64,000 bases of DNA from Planctopirus ephydatiae (GTDB taxonomy: Bacteria > Planctomycetota > Planctomycetia > Planctomycetales > Planctomycetaceae), in assembly GCF_007752345.1 (NCBI RefSeq), contig NZ_CP036299.1:992001-1056000 (forward strand). Direction: 5' to 3'. Positions 9,868 through 18,122 of the stretch are shown one piece after another (within the stretch, counting starts at the first letter, position 1; every line of letters begins with the position of its first letter). A program made the translations under genes and the position numbers. A model generated the notes under the pieces. That model had not been told where the DNA came from. It did not search any database and was given only the letters and a program-made list of their open reading frames with translations.

Positions 9868-10989
9868 TTACTTCACTGGCCCATCGTTGCGGGGTGGTCG
9901 TTGACCTGAGCCACGTTCACCGGGATTTCTCTCGCCGGTGTTTCTCTCACCGGGAGGTCTTTCACCGGGTGGCCCATTTCCTGGAGGGCCACCATTCCCT
10001 ATACCACCTGAGCCACCGCCCGGGCCAAAGCCACCCAAAGGAAAGCCCAGATCGCGCCGCATTTCGAAGAGAGCCTTCAGTTCGGGAGATTTTTCCTGAA
10101 TGAAAAGATAGGTCAATCGCTTACGGGCATCCTCAGGTGGCAGACGCATCAGTTCGTCTCGACGAGTGCTGTCCATATCGCTGAAGAACACCTGCAGATC
10201 CTGCTCGGCCGGAAGATTGCGTTCAATCTCGGCTCCGACCAGATTTCCTAATCCTCGGTAGAATACACCCAGGAACGAAATCCGTTGATCAGGGCCTTTT
10301 TTGGATTCTAACTGCTTCTTCAGTTCGGGATCCTGAATCGCATCAATGAGCCGCACCAGTTGAGGTTCCGCAGGCCAGCGCAAGCGGCCACCCGCCTGTC
10401 GGAAAGATGATTCCAGAATCCGCCGTGAGCGGGAAAGCCCCGTTTGTGTCTGAGCATCCCGCTGAAGATCCACGGGCAAATCTTTGAAGCAAATTTCGAT
10501 CAGTCCCTGCAGATCCTGGGACGATAAGGCTGGTCCTCTGCTGGCTGATCGATTGCGACGTTCATTCCAGGATCCCACATACATCGCCTGAGCTTCGTTG
10601 CGGGCATCCTGTTCTTCTTTGAATTTCTTGACGAGTTGCATCTTCTTAAGGGCATCAGTCTCTCGTCGAAGATCGTCACGCTGACCAGGAGTCAGCGTCT
10701 TCAGCCACATGCTGTAAGTTTCCATGATGGCATGCAGGTCTCCGCCGCTTTTCGTATCGGCCTGCAATTCATTGTGCAGTTGCCGCAAATGCTGGCGGCG
10801 TTCCTCAGGAAGAGCTTCAAAATTCTCGAAGTTGCGCTCGATTCGATCACGTTCGATCGCATTCATACCGACGACCTTCTGATAGGCCCGCTCGATATCT
10901 GCTTCAGCCGCAAACGTGGCCAAACTTCCCAGGTAGCACATCCAGATGATGCTGGCAATTCGTACAAAACGTATCTGGTTAGTTGTCAT
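9868..10989 (-). CDS. Secreted protein with helical core and Gly/Pro-Glu-Arg repeat tail
   Basis: 373 residues. The start at 10989 is preferred because GGGAG lies 6 bases upstream and it begins a good signal peptide (IASIIWMCYLGSLATFAAEA); a longer frame from 11061 would run 83 bases into the upstream gene. The mature protein is charged and helical (LPEERRQHLRQLHNEL, LTPGQRDDLRRETDALKKM), recalling the DUF3106 type of periplasmic helical proteins. The last 60 residues switch to GFGPGGGSGGIGNGG and repeated P-P-G-E-R / T-G-E-R units. Its start overlaps the stop of the anti-sigma-like gene by 11 bases, so the two are co-translated. Confidence 0.72.
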   Translation of the reverse strand: MTTNQIRFVRIASIIWMCYLGSLATFAAEADIERAYQKVVGMNAIERDRIERNFENFEALPEERRQHLRQLHNELQADTKSGGDLHAIMETYSMWLKTLTPGQRDDLRRETDALKKMQLVKKFKEEQDARNEAQAMYVGSWNERRNRSASRGPALSSQDLQGLIEICFKDLPVDLQRDAQTQTGLSRSRRILESSFRQAGGRLRWPAEPQLVRLIDAIQDPELKKQLESKKGPDQRISFLGVFYRGLGNLVGAEIERNLPAEQDLQVFFSDMDSTRRDELMRLPPEDARKRLTYLFIQEKSPELKALFEMRRDLGFPLGGFGPGGGSGGIGNGGPPGNGPPGERPPGERNTGERNPGERGSGQRPPRNDGPVK

Positions 10990-11539
10990 TTGCGGCTCCC
11001 TGTGCTGCAGGTGCATTGGGTTTACTCCCGGCCGCTGAATTGCCACCCGTTCCTGCATCAAATAACCCGCTGGCTCGAAGCTCCTTCAGAAACTGGATCG
11101 AATCAACTTCAATCAGTTCATCGTAATCCTGAACCATTGGTAATTCAGCAAGCAGTCGTCGCGAACGATCCGGCACCCAGTCATGAGCCGCCAGATAGCC
11201 TACAGCGGCTGTCACCACCACCAGCACTCCGCTACCCATCCAGGGGAGCGATTGCATGAATTTTTGTTGACCCAGCATCAACCACGGAGTCAGTTTGGGT
11301 TGTTCTGCTATTCGAATATGAGTGATGGTCTTTTCAGAAAAATCAGCAGAAGCTTTTGTCGCTGGGAGCAGATCCAGCAATTCCCAGGTTCGGGCCAGGA
11401 CCTCGACCTCGTGACGGGCCGTCTCATTGTGCGATAGCAATGTATCCACGTTCTGGGCGGCTTCTTCCTCAAGTTCACCATCGAGATAGGCCACCAGATC
11501 TTCACGCACTTCAGAAGTCAATCGTGTTGGACGATTCAT
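10979..11539 (-). CDS. Anti-sigma-factor-like membrane protein
   Basis: 186 residues. The N-terminal 50 residues (REDLVAYLDGELEEEAAQNVDTLL...HNETARHEVEVL) have the pattern of ECF anti-sigma N-terminal domains, where L-x-A-Y-L-D-G-E-L is diagnostic. The usual zinc-binding H-x3-C-x2-C is absent. A single membrane helix follows (MGSGVLVVVTAAVGYLAA, near residue 98-115), then a short exported tail ending in Ala/Asn-rich linker. Such proteins hold an ECF sigma factor at the membrane until a signal releases it. No sigma gene is adjacent, which is unusual. The secreted protein downstream overlaps it and may be its sensory partner; that is inference. Confidence 0.72.
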   Translation of the reverse strand: MNRPTRLTSEVREDLVAYLDGELEEEAAQNVDTLLSHNETARHEVEVLARTWELLDLLPATKASADFSEKTITHIRIAEQPKLTPWLMLGQQKFMQSLPWMGSGVLVVVTAAVGYLAAHDWVPDRSRRLLAELPMVQDYDELIEVDSIQFLKELRASGLFDAGTGGNSAAGSKPNAPAAQGAANDN

Positions 11540-11734
11540 GATTTATGCCAGAACAAACGGGGTTTACGGAATTGCCGCATGATCCTTGACGGGCCGTTCC
11601 TCGTTTGCAAGTTTAACTGTCGGTAAGTCGAACTCATGATGCTCAAAAGAAATCAGCAGATTGAAGGTGCAGTGTACCAGAACTCATGAAACAAGAGTTG
11701 AAGACTTTCATTTCCACTTTCTGGAAGGCTCTCT

Positions 11735-12706
11735 TTGAACCCCACTGGAGTCGTACAAGGTTCGCACGAACCCGAAAAGTCTACCAAAAGTTCTGCTCAA
11801 CCTGCGGGACTTGATCCTTCACTTCCACCAGCCGATGCGACCGCGACGATTTTTTCACGAACGACGTCTTACGCGTTTTCAGATTCGGATAAAGACACAC
11901 AACCACTTCTCAGACAAGTGGTTATGTCGCAAAATAGGGTGGAACAGAGTGGCTCCATCCCGGATTACCGGAGTCTTGCTGCTCATCGAATTGTCGAAAC
12001 GGCCGAACGGCTGGAACGTCGGATTCAGGAGCGATTTGGACAGATCGGGTTATCCAGAGTCGCTCACGAGGTCACGCTTCTCAGTCGAGAAGCGATGGCT
12101 AAGGGCGCCCGCATGGCGCGACCGAATCTGCTGCTCCGGCTCGGGATCTGGCTGACTCTGGGAGTGATCGCGTTTCCTATTGTGAGGTTGATGCAATCCA
12201 CGCGGTATCACGTCGATGGTCTCGAATTCACAGAAATGGTACAGATCTTTGATTCCTCCTCGCAGAGCCTGATATTTCTCGCTTTGGCAGGGGCCTTCCT
12301 TTTCAGCCTCGAAACCCGGATAAAGCGCAGAAAGCTGCTGACAGCCCTGCACGAATTGCGTTCGCTGGCACACATTGTCGATATGCACCAGTTGACCAAA
12401 GACCCGGAAGCGGTCATTCGCGGCGGAGACAAAACGCTCTCCTCACCCGAGCGAATTCTCGACAGGTTCAAACTGGGCAGATATCTCGATTACTGCAGTG
12501 AGCTGCTGTCTCTCATCAGCAAAATCGGAGCGATCTATGTCCAGCATTTTCCCGACTCAGTAGCTTTGGCAGCTGCTGATCAACTCTCTGGCTTGACAAA
12601 CGATCTCTCTAGAAATGTCTGGCAGAAAATCATGATTCTCGACCAGGTCGCTTCGAGAGAGGATCCCATCGAAGAACCATCGGGAACCAGCCAGACTGGC
12701 CATTAA
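11735..12706 (+). CDS. Two-TM membrane protein of unknown function
   Basis: 323 residues from a TTG start; GGAAGG at 11723-11728 is 6 bases upstream, and the first in-frame ATG is far downstream, inside the frame. Residues 1-75 are Ser/Thr/Pro-rich and probably disordered. Then come a helical segment (HRIVETAERLERRIQERFG), membrane helix 1 (LLRLGIWLTLGVIAFPIVRLM), a loop, membrane helix 2 (SLIFLALAGAFLFSLET), and a helical cytoplasmic region with LRSLAHIVDMHQLTKDPE, a stretch that looks strongly conserved. I cannot name the family. It precedes bcp by 97 bases in the same direction and may share its transcript. Confidence 0.7.
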   Translation: MNPTGVVQGSHEPEKSTKSSAQPAGLDPSLPPADATATIFSRTTSYAFSDSDKDTQPLLRQVVMSQNRVEQSGSIPDYRSLAAHRIVETAERLERRIQERFGQIGLSRVAHEVTLLSREAMAKGARMARPNLLLRLGIWLTLGVIAFPIVRLMQSTRYHVDGLEFTEMVQIFDSSSQSLIFLALAGAFLFSLETRIKRRKLLTALHELRSLAHIVDMHQLTKDPEAVIRGGDKTLSSPERILDRFKLGRYLDYCSELLSLISKIGAIYVQHFPDSVALAAADQLSGLTNDLSRNVWQKIMILDQVASREDPIEEPSGTSQTGH

Positions 12707-12803
12707 CTGCTGATTGGCTAGGATCTTTTCAATAGACTCGATCGTCTGGATCCCACTCACCGGTCGATATCTCACTCACTGCCTCTCGGAAAGGTTTGTG
12801 CTT

Positions 12804-13286
12804 ATGTCTTCTGTTCCTGAAGTCGGGAGTAAAGCCCCTGCCTTTGATCTTCCTGCATTTCCCAAGGGCCGATACAAGCTCAGCGGCCTCAAAGGGAAGT
12901 ATGTCGTGCTGTACTTCTACCCTCGCGACAACACGCCCGGCTGCACCACGGAAGCCTGTGACTTTCGTGATCGGCATGAGGCCATTACAGCAGCGAATAC
13001 CGTGGTTCTGGGTGTCAGTACCGATAGTGTTGAATCCCATCAGAAGTTTATTGAGAAGTTTGAACTTCCCTTTCCACTTCTGGCTGACGAAGACCATGCC
13101 CTTGCCGAGAAGTACGGCGTCTGGGTCGAAAAAAACATGTATGGCAAGAAGAGCATGGGGATGCAGCGGGCCACATTTCTGATCGATCCAGCCGGAAAAA
13201 TTGCCGCCGTCTGGCCTAAGGTCAAGGTGGATGGCCACGCAGAGGCTGTGGTGGCGAAAATACAGGAACTCCAGGCTGCCGGCTGA
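12804..13286 (+). CDS. bcp: Thioredoxin-dependent peroxiredoxin, Bcp/PrxQ type
   Basis: 160 residues. The start at 12804 matches the family N-terminus (VPEVGSKAPAFDLP) and has GGAAAGG upstream; the longer frame from 12714 adds unrelated residues. Bcp reduces hydrogen and organic peroxides with electrons from thioredoxin. The active site is plain: YFYPRDNTPGCTTEACDFRD, with the peroxidatic Cys at residue 47 and a resolving Cys at 52 (C-x4-C, the atypical two-Cys PrxQ arrangement). Later marks are LGVSTDSVESHQKF, PFPLLAD and R-A-T-F-L-I-D-P-x-G-K. Length is normal. It is cytoplasmic and followed by a repeat-rich spacer. Confidence 0.95.
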   Translation: MSSVPEVGSKAPAFDLPAFPKGRYKLSGLKGKYVVLYFYPRDNTPGCTTEACDFRDRHEAITAANTVVLGVSTDSVESHQKFIEKFELPFPLLADEDHALAEKYGVWVEKNMYGKKSMGMQRATFLIDPAGKIAAVWPKVKVDGHAEAVVAKIQELQAAG

Positions 13287-13323
13287 TTGTGGTTGGAATT
13301 CAGGATTTCACAGCGCCGTGTAT

Positions 13324-13350
13324 GCGATGCTGGCAGCTCAGAGCTGTCAT
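13324..13350. repeat. Degenerate copy of the CATGCTTG palindrome family
   Basis: GATGCTGGCAGCTCAGAGC aligns with the core of the perfect copy at 58656 (ATGCT.GCAGCTC.G.GC). Its own dyad is CAGCTC-A-GAGCTG at 13334-13346. It starts 38 bases after the bcp stop. Confidence 0.4.
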
Positions 13351-13380
13351 TCATACACAACCTCGAGTTATCGTCTCCGA

Positions 13381-13415
13381 TGGGCAGCCCGGCCAACCTG
13401 TGGCAGGGTTGCCCA
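13381..13415. repeat. Hairpin repeat downstream of bcp
   Basis: TGGGCA / TGCCCA flank a second stem CCCGGCCA..TGGCAGGG around ACCTG. The core CCCGGCCAACxTGTGGCxGGGT recurs at 16261-16281 after the vWA gene, so this is a dispersed 3'-end hairpin, not a random fold. Confidence 0.55.
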
Positions 13416-14092
13416 TGATTCTTCACGACAACAAAAAGCCGCGCGATGTGCGTGTCCCTCACCATTCACCCAACCTCAACTTACCCCCTCTGTGTGCCAC
13501 AACTGGCTTGCCAGCAGTGGTCCTCCTATCAAGCGTGGACATGGAACATTTTCGTTGACTCCAGCCCATAAAAGTCACGTCCCTGATTCTCTTCCCTAAC
13601 CTTCGTGGTGAGTTCATATTTCGTGAGGTAGTAAGTGCCCCTCAGAAACCTTGGCTAGTCGAGGTGAGAATGGGCCGAGCATCCAGAACATCCCACGATA
13701 AAGCTGCTCGTTAATCGCTGGCCCGATACGTTCGGACTCGCCTTCATCCCGGCCTTCTACCATCGGTACGGGAGCAGTAGTAATTCGCTCGCCGGCGTCT
13801 GCGTGGGAGAGGGTGGCCGGAGGGCGGGTGAGGGTATTCCCAGGCGATGTGCAACAGTCACAGAGGTGTCCGCAGGAGCGCTGATTATCCATCATAAGAC
13901 CATCATCTCGAACTTTCGGCTCTAAGGCTAATCGTTCACTGCTCATCTTCAATCCCGTTTTCCGTGGAAGAAATACTTCACAAGTAGCCGATTAAAAATG
14001 GTGCCACAGTAAGATTGATGGCATACTGAATTAAAAGTTATTACTGGATGACCTGCCCAGATGCTGTTGGTCGGCTGGGGTCGGGAGGCGAG

Positions 14093-16165
14093 ATGAGTAC
14101 TCTCCACACAACGTTTCCTGCGACGAATCCTGCCGTATCTTCTGCGTCAAACGAAAAGTCGGTCGCGGTTGCCTCTTCGCCAGCTCAAAGTTCCACGCCG
14201 GCTGGCAACGAATCCCTCTCCTGGCTGGGAGTCCGCCCCAGTCATGCGGCCGGCTTTGTCCTGAGTGTGGCTTTTCATGCCTGGCTGCTCATGACGTTGT
14301 TTCGACTCGAGATCATTTCACCATTCGAAATGATCTACAGCTCGATTGAAACCCGGTTTTCTGCCGAGGTCGAACCCCCCATTGTGCTGGAAGAGACACC
14401 CGTCTTCGAATTGGCCAATCCGGATGATCGTGAGTTGCCTCAAGTCATGGCCATGAACAGTACGGCTGTAGGCAAGGCCATTGCCGATCGTCCCGAGCGG
14501 GCTGTCCCTGCCGAATTCCGCCAGCGGTTTGAACTCGCACCACCGGCTCCACCGATCATCGATATTCCCGAAGGTGTTGAGTTAAGTGACACAATTGTCG
14601 TACCGGGAACAACTGGCCAGGCCATGGTTCAGTTGGATGCCGCACTTGATCGAATTACCTGGGAGATCGCTCAAAATCTCAAAGAGAAGAAAGTCCTCGT
14701 CGTCTGGGTGCTCGATGCTTCGGCCAGTATCGTCAAGCAGAGGCAACAGATTGCCAGTCGCCTGAAACGCATCTACAGCGAACTGGATGCTCTTGATGAG
14801 CAAGGTGAGTTTGGCCGGGCGACTCAACCGCTGATCAGTGGCGTCGTGACCTTTGGGGCTTCGACGAACTTCATCACACCTCAACCCACCGACAATGCCG
14901 ATGATGTGACACGGGCCATTGCCGAAGCACCGACAGACCCCAGTGGTGTTGAGAATACATTTACAGCCGTCTCTCAAGTCCTTTCACAGTGGGGAGACTA
15001 TCGCCACACGCAAAACCGGCGGCTGATGATTCTGGTGATTACCGATGAAGCGGGCGATGATCATGGCCCGCCGCTCGAGCTGGCCATCAATCGATGCAGG
15101 AGCTTCGGAGCGAAAGCGTATGTTGTCGGTCCGGCAGCACCTTTCGGGCGCCGGCAGGGCTTCGTCGATTATGTCGCTCCTGAAGATGGAAAGACTTATC
15201 GCCTGCCAGTCGACCTGGGCCCGGAGACAGTGGTTGCCGAAGGGGTCGATCTCCCCTTCTGGTATGAAGGGCCGCAGTACACATATCTGAGCAGCGGCTT
15301 TGGCCCTTATGCGCTCACCAGGCTGGTTCATGAAACAGGTGGCATCTACTTCATGACCAATCTGACCACGACTCAGTCGTTGTCGATCACTGGTGAGTTT
15401 GACAGTCAGAAGATGAAACCCTTTGAGCCCGAGTATCGCTACGGCACACCTCAAGACCTGCTGCGGGTCCTCTCGAAAAGCCCTTTGCGAGCCAGCGTGG
15501 TGACGGCAGCCGAGTTCAGCCAGGCTACGAAGATTCGTTCACTCGGAACACCGCCCATGGAGTTTCGCGTGCAGCCGGGGAACTTCCGTCAGCAACTGAC
15601 AAGGGCTCAGGAATCGGTTGCGATTACTTCGGCAGCTATTGAGCGGATTCTTGCTAACTATCCTCAAGGGATGGAGCGACAGGGAGCCGACAAGTTCCTC
15701 GCCCAGGAAAAGCATCCTCGCTGGCGGGTGGCTTTCATGCTGGGTTATGGCCGTTTACTGGCACAGAAGGCGAGAGCCTACGAATACAACTCGGCCTGTG
15801 CTCAACTGAAGACCAAAATGGGCGATGAAGACGTTGCCAAAAAGAGCAACCACTGGATCTTCCGCCCCGAGCCTGAATTGCAATATGCCCCGATCTTCAA
15901 AAAGACGGCCGATCAGTCCAGTAAACTCCTGCAGATGGTCATTGACGAAGCCCCGGGAACACCCTGGGCGCTTCTGGCTCAACGCGAGCTGCAGGATGGT
16001 TTTGGCATTCGCGTGGTGGAACGGTTTATTCCTCCACCTCCGCCCGTGACCGCCAGGCCACAGCCACCGGCCCAGCCCAAACTTGCACCCAAGTTTGCAC
16101 CGGAACCAAAGCCTCAGAAACCTGCACCACCACCACCGCCCAAACCCGTGTTGCCCAAACTGTAA
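14093..16165 (+). CDS. von Willebrand factor A-domain membrane protein
   Basis: 690 residues. The start at 14093 follows GGGAGG by 4 bases; the frame is also open from 14048. After a Ser/Thr/Ala-rich leader a membrane helix (AAGFVLSVAFHAWLLMTLF, near residue 60-78) anchors it. A vWA domain follows: KKVLVVWVLDASASIVKQ holds the MIDAS D-x-S-x-S, then VVTFGAS with the conserved Thr, and ILVITDEAGDDHG with the third metal ligand. Beyond the domain is a long uncharacterised region (to about residue 630) and a tail of proline runs (PPPPPV, PAPPPPPKP). vWA domains bind partners through a metal ion. This one probably faces the periplasm. Partner unknown; it stands alone. Confidence 0.82.
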   Translation: MSTLHTTFPATNPAVSSASNEKSVAVASSPAQSSTPAGNESLSWLGVRPSHAAGFVLSVAFHAWLLMTLFRLEIISPFEMIYSSIETRFSAEVEPPIVLEETPVFELANPDDRELPQVMAMNSTAVGKAIADRPERAVPAEFRQRFELAPPAPPIIDIPEGVELSDTIVVPGTTGQAMVQLDAALDRITWEIAQNLKEKKVLVVWVLDASASIVKQRQQIASRLKRIYSELDALDEQGEFGRATQPLISGVVTFGASTNFITPQPTDNADDVTRAIAEAPTDPSGVENTFTAVSQVLSQWGDYRHTQNRRLMILVITDEAGDDHGPPLELAINRCRSFGAKAYVVGPAAPFGRRQGFVDYVAPEDGKTYRLPVDLGPETVVAEGVDLPFWYEGPQYTYLSSGFGPYALTRLVHETGGIYFMTNLTTTQSLSITGEFDSQKMKPFEPEYRYGTPQDLLRVLSKSPLRASVVTAAEFSQATKIRSLGTPPMEFRVQPGNFRQQLTRAQESVAITSAAIERILANYPQGMERQGADKFLAQEKHPRWRVAFMLGYGRLLAQKARAYEYNSACAQLKTKMGDEDVAKKSNHWIFRPEPELQYAPIFKKTADQSSKLLQMVIDEAPGTPWALLAQRELQDGFGIRVVERFIPPPPPVTARPQPPAQPKLAPKFAPEPKPQKPAPPPPPKPVLPKL

Positions 16166-16198
16166 TGCGGATGCCAGCCATCGACAGCGTTCATGCGT

Positions 16199-16217
16199 CA
16201 TGGTTGCGGCTCTGGGC
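16199..16217. repeat. Degenerate copy of the CATGCTTG palindrome family
   Basis: CATGGTTGCGGCTCTGGGC matches 17 of 19 bases of the copy at 58656-58674. A similar trailing word (TAGCCCA) follows in both, at different distances. It lies 34 bases after the vWA stop. Confidence 0.45.
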
Positions 16218-16260
16218 TGTCTATTTCAAACAACTTGGCGGCATAGCCCACGAGAGGTGG

Positions 16261-16281
16261 CCCGGCCAACTTGTGGCCGGG
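16261..16281. repeat. Hairpin repeat after vWA gene
   Basis: CCCGGCCA 16261-16268 and TGGCCGGG 16274-16281 form a perfect 8-bp stem with loop ACTTG. The core is shared with the hairpin at 13381-13415. It sits between the convergent vWA and trpG/pabA genes and may end both transcripts. Confidence 0.6.
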
Positions 16282-16299
16282 TCGTCGTGATCGAGAGAT

Positions 16300-16899
16300 T
16301 CACGCGTCAATCACGCCAGCCAGCTTCAAAAAATTCTTGAGCAGGTCGATACCCCCCTGCGTGAGAAAACTTTCGGGGTGAAACTGCACACCATGAATCG
16401 GGTAGGTTTTGTGTCTTAAGCCCATGACCTCGCGTGGATGACCTGGGTCTTCCACCCAGGCAGTCACTTCCAGATCGGTACTCAACGTCGCTTCTGGCAC
16501 AATCAGGCTGTGGTAGCGCGTGCAGGTCATCGGATTGGGTAAATCCGCGAACAATCCCTCCCCTTTATGATGCACATGCGAAAGTTTGCCATGCATCAAT
16601 CGAGGAGCGCGAACCACCTCGGAATCGAACACCTGGGCAATCGATTGATGTCCAAGGCACACGCCCAGAGTGGGAATGATCGGCCCTAAGGTTCGAATCA
16701 ATTCCATCGAGATACCGGCTTCAGTCGGCGAGCAGGGGCCCGGCGAAACGACAATGGCCCGGGGTTTGAGATCAGCCACCTGTGCGACCGTAATCTCATT
16801 ATTCCGCACGACCTGCAGATCAATCTGGGGATCAATTTCGCCAAACCGTTGTACCAGGTTGTAGGTGAATGAATCGTAGTTATCGAGGACAAAGAGCAT
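16300..16899 (-). CDS. Anthranilate / aminodeoxychorismate synthase glutaminase subunit
   Basis: 199 residues. GAGGA lies 6 bases before the ATG at 16899, while the ATG at 16905 touches it, so the inner start is chosen. This is a class I glutamine amidotransferase: FVLDNYDSFTYNLVQ at the N-terminus, the oxyanion strand VVSPGPCSP, the nucleophile Cys81 in GVCLGHQ, and the His174/Glu176 pair in GVQFHPES. It releases ammonia from glutamine for TrpE (tryptophan) or PabB (folate). No synthase subunit is adjacent, so trpG and pabA cannot be told apart; many bacteria use one protein for both. Cytoplasmic. Confidence 0.93.
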   Translation of the reverse strand: MLFVLDNYDSFTYNLVQRFGEIDPQIDLQVVRNNEITVAQVADLKPRAIVVSPGPCSPTEAGISMELIRTLGPIIPTLGVCLGHQSIAQVFDSEVVRAPRLMHGKLSHVHHKGEGLFADLPNPMTCTRYHSLIVPEATLSTDLEVTAWVEDPGHPREVMGLRHKTYPIHGVQFHPESFLTQGGIDLLKNFLKLAGVIDA

Positions 16900-17135
16900 G
16901 CACATTCCTCTGGCTGGTACCGGTCTGAAATCTCCACGGCCTGCCCAACAATCGTCAAAAACAAAGCTCTGTTACTGTAGCGAGGGAATTTGAAGACGGG
17001 TACTGTCTGGAACGTCCCGTTCTTGAGAGCTATCTAGGGACACAAGTCGGCACACTCGGGTTCTTTGGAAATCGTGTGCCGATCATCATCAGTTGTTTCG
17101 GTCATCAATTTTTTTGATCAGCAGAATCGATCATC

Positions 17136-17360
17136 ATGCCCATGCCCATTCTCACTTTAGATCAATTCCTGAAACAGCAGGGCTGGGTCGCGACGGGAGG
17201 CCATGCCAAACTCGTGATTCAGGAAGGGGAAGTGGTCGTGAATGGCGAGGTCGATCTCCGCCGCGGCCGAAAAATGCGTGTCGGCGATGTGGTGGAATGG
17301 AATGGCGAACGGGCCGAAGTTCCTGAAGGGTCTGGTGCGCTGCCTCCCCTCGGAGCTTAA
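17136..17360 (+). CDS. S4-domain RNA-binding protein, YbcJ-like
   Basis: 74 residues; ATG at 17142 is an alternative start two codons later. The sequence is a lone S4 domain of the YbcJ type: ILTLDQFLKQQGWVATGGHAKLVIQEGEVVVNG followed by RRGRKMRVGDVVEW, the R-x-x-K-hydrophobic-x-x-G-D pattern that binds structured RNA. Such proteins are small, cytoplasmic and of uncertain role, perhaps in ribosome or tRNA handling. It is transcribed alone, divergent from the amidotransferase gene, and followed by a perfect palindromic repeat at 17403. Confidence 0.88.
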   Translation: MPMPILTLDQFLKQQGWVATGGHAKLVIQEGEVVVNGEVDLRRGRKMRVGDVVEWNGERAEVPEGSGALPPLGA

Positions 17361-17402
17361 CGCGAATTGCACGTTGAAATCCTGCGTTATAGGTCACTAA
17401 GA

Positions 17403-17433
17403 CATGCTTGCCCAGAGCTGCAAGCATGGCACA
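17403..17433. repeat. Palindromic repeat, copy A
   Basis: CATGCTTG 17403-17410 and CAAGCATG 17421-17428 form a perfect 8-bp stem around CCCAGAGCTG. A 31-base stretch (17403-17433) is identical, inverted, to 58651-58681. It lies 42 bases after the S4 stop, so it may be a transcript-end or REP-like element. Confidence 0.75.
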
Positions 17434-17485
17434 CAGCAGGTGAGCATGCCCATAGAGTCCATCAAAAACAGGGTACGGTCAGTAC

Positions 17486-17524
17486 AAAAAAAAGCCGCTG
17501 CTCGATCCATTGATCGGCAGCGGC
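17486..17524 (-). terminator. Intrinsic terminator of the HU gene
   Basis: GCCGCTG 17494-17500 pairs with CAGCGGC 17518-17524, and C plus CGATC with GATCG plus G inside (one bulged T), around loop CATT. On the minus strand eight T residues follow (A-run 17486-17493). It is 112 bases past the HU stop. Confidence 0.88.
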
Positions 17525-17636
17525 AAAGATCATCGAGTTGGCCTAGTCTAAATCTCTCAGAATCTCATCCGTCAATGGACAGCGATTCATTGCAAAGCCT
17601 TGCGACCCGCGAGAACCAGACCCTGGACAGTCTGAA

Positions 17637-17957
17637 TTAGACCATGTCCTTCAGGCTCTTGAGAGCACGAATCTTGACGGTGTTGCGGGCAGGCTTGGCC
17701 TTCACGACCATCATTTCGCCAGGCTTGAAGGGGTTAGCACGCTGTGTGGCCTTGGTGGCTGGCTTACGAACCACCTGAATCTTGAGCAGGCCAGGAACTG
17801 CGAAGACGCCTGGGCCCTTCTTGCCGACCTGCTTGCTGATGAGATCGTTCAGGGCGGTGAAGACAGCCTGTACATCCTTCTTGGAGAGCGAAGTCGATTC
17901 CGCAATCGCTGCGAAAATATCGGTCTTGGACAGGGGCTTTTTGTCTTCGGTTGTCAT
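17637..17957 (-). CDS. HU/IHF-family DNA-binding protein
   Basis: 106 residues. The start at 17957 is fixed by AGGAG 6 bases upstream; the frame is open to 18008 but adds unlike residues. HU proteins bend and compact DNA as dimers. Visible marks are the helical N-terminus (SKTDIFAAIAESTSLSKKDVQAVFTALNDLI), the strand GPGVFAVPGLLKIQVVRKPA, the DNA-arm region with TQRANPFKPGEMMVVKAKPA (compare R-N-P-x-T/K-G in HU), and the C-terminal helix TVKIRALKSLKDMV. It is slightly longer than E. coli HU (90), with a charged N-terminal extension. A consensus promoter, a dyad and a strong terminator suggest high, regulated expression. Confidence 0.9.
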   Translation of the reverse strand: MTTEDKKPLSKTDIFAAIAESTSLSKKDVQAVFTALNDLISKQVGKKGPGVFAVPGLLKIQVVRKPATKATQRANPFKPGEMMVVKAKPARNTVKIRALKSLKDMV

Positions 17958-18063
17958 TCGATTCTCCTGATGGCAGTCAGATCTGAAAAAGCCAGTCGAA
18001 CTCCGCAATTGATACTGACGTTTTGGTCAGACCAGATTTTTGGCGAGCAATTGGCTGTGATGA

Positions 18064-18082
18064 GAGGATAAACCATATCCTC
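18064..18082. promoter_or_regulatory. Dyad at the HU transcription start (possible operator)
   Basis: GAGGATA 18064-18070 and TATCCTC 18076-18082 are perfect 7-bp arms around AACCA. They begin about 12 bases past the -10 box of the HU promoter, where a bound repressor, possibly HU itself, would block RNA polymerase. The binding role is inference. Confidence 0.4.
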
Positions 18083-18093
18083 GAACGAAAGGT

Positions 18094-18122
18094 ATCTAAC
18101 TGCTGTGAAAATTGAATGTCAA
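18094..18122 (-). promoter_or_regulatory. Likely promoter of the HU gene
   Basis: On the minus strand a perfect TTGACA (18117-18122) is followed, at exactly 17 bases, by TTAGAT (18094-18099), which matches TATAAT at only three positions. It is 137 bases upstream of the HU start. The rest of 18123-18414 shows no gene. Confidence 0.5.

Larger units (their letters stand above)
13287..14092. other. 806-base intergenic region rich in repeats
   Basis: No gene I can support. It holds a degenerate copy of the CAGCTC/GAGCTG element (13324-13350), a 35-base hairpin (13381-13415), and a GC-rich block at 13780-13850 whose motif GAGAGGGTGGCCGGAGGGCGG is of a type I recall as dispersed in planctomycete genomes. 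A minus frame of 112 residues crosses the GC-rich block, but it reads as translated repeat. The last 110 bases are A+T-rich and probably carry the promoter of the vWA gene. Confidence 0.45.

Noticed and set aside
13614-13952. 112-codon minus-strand frame after bcp
   Set aside because: Part is translated GC-rich repeat (region 13780-13850), and the rest lacks a ribosome site or family feature.
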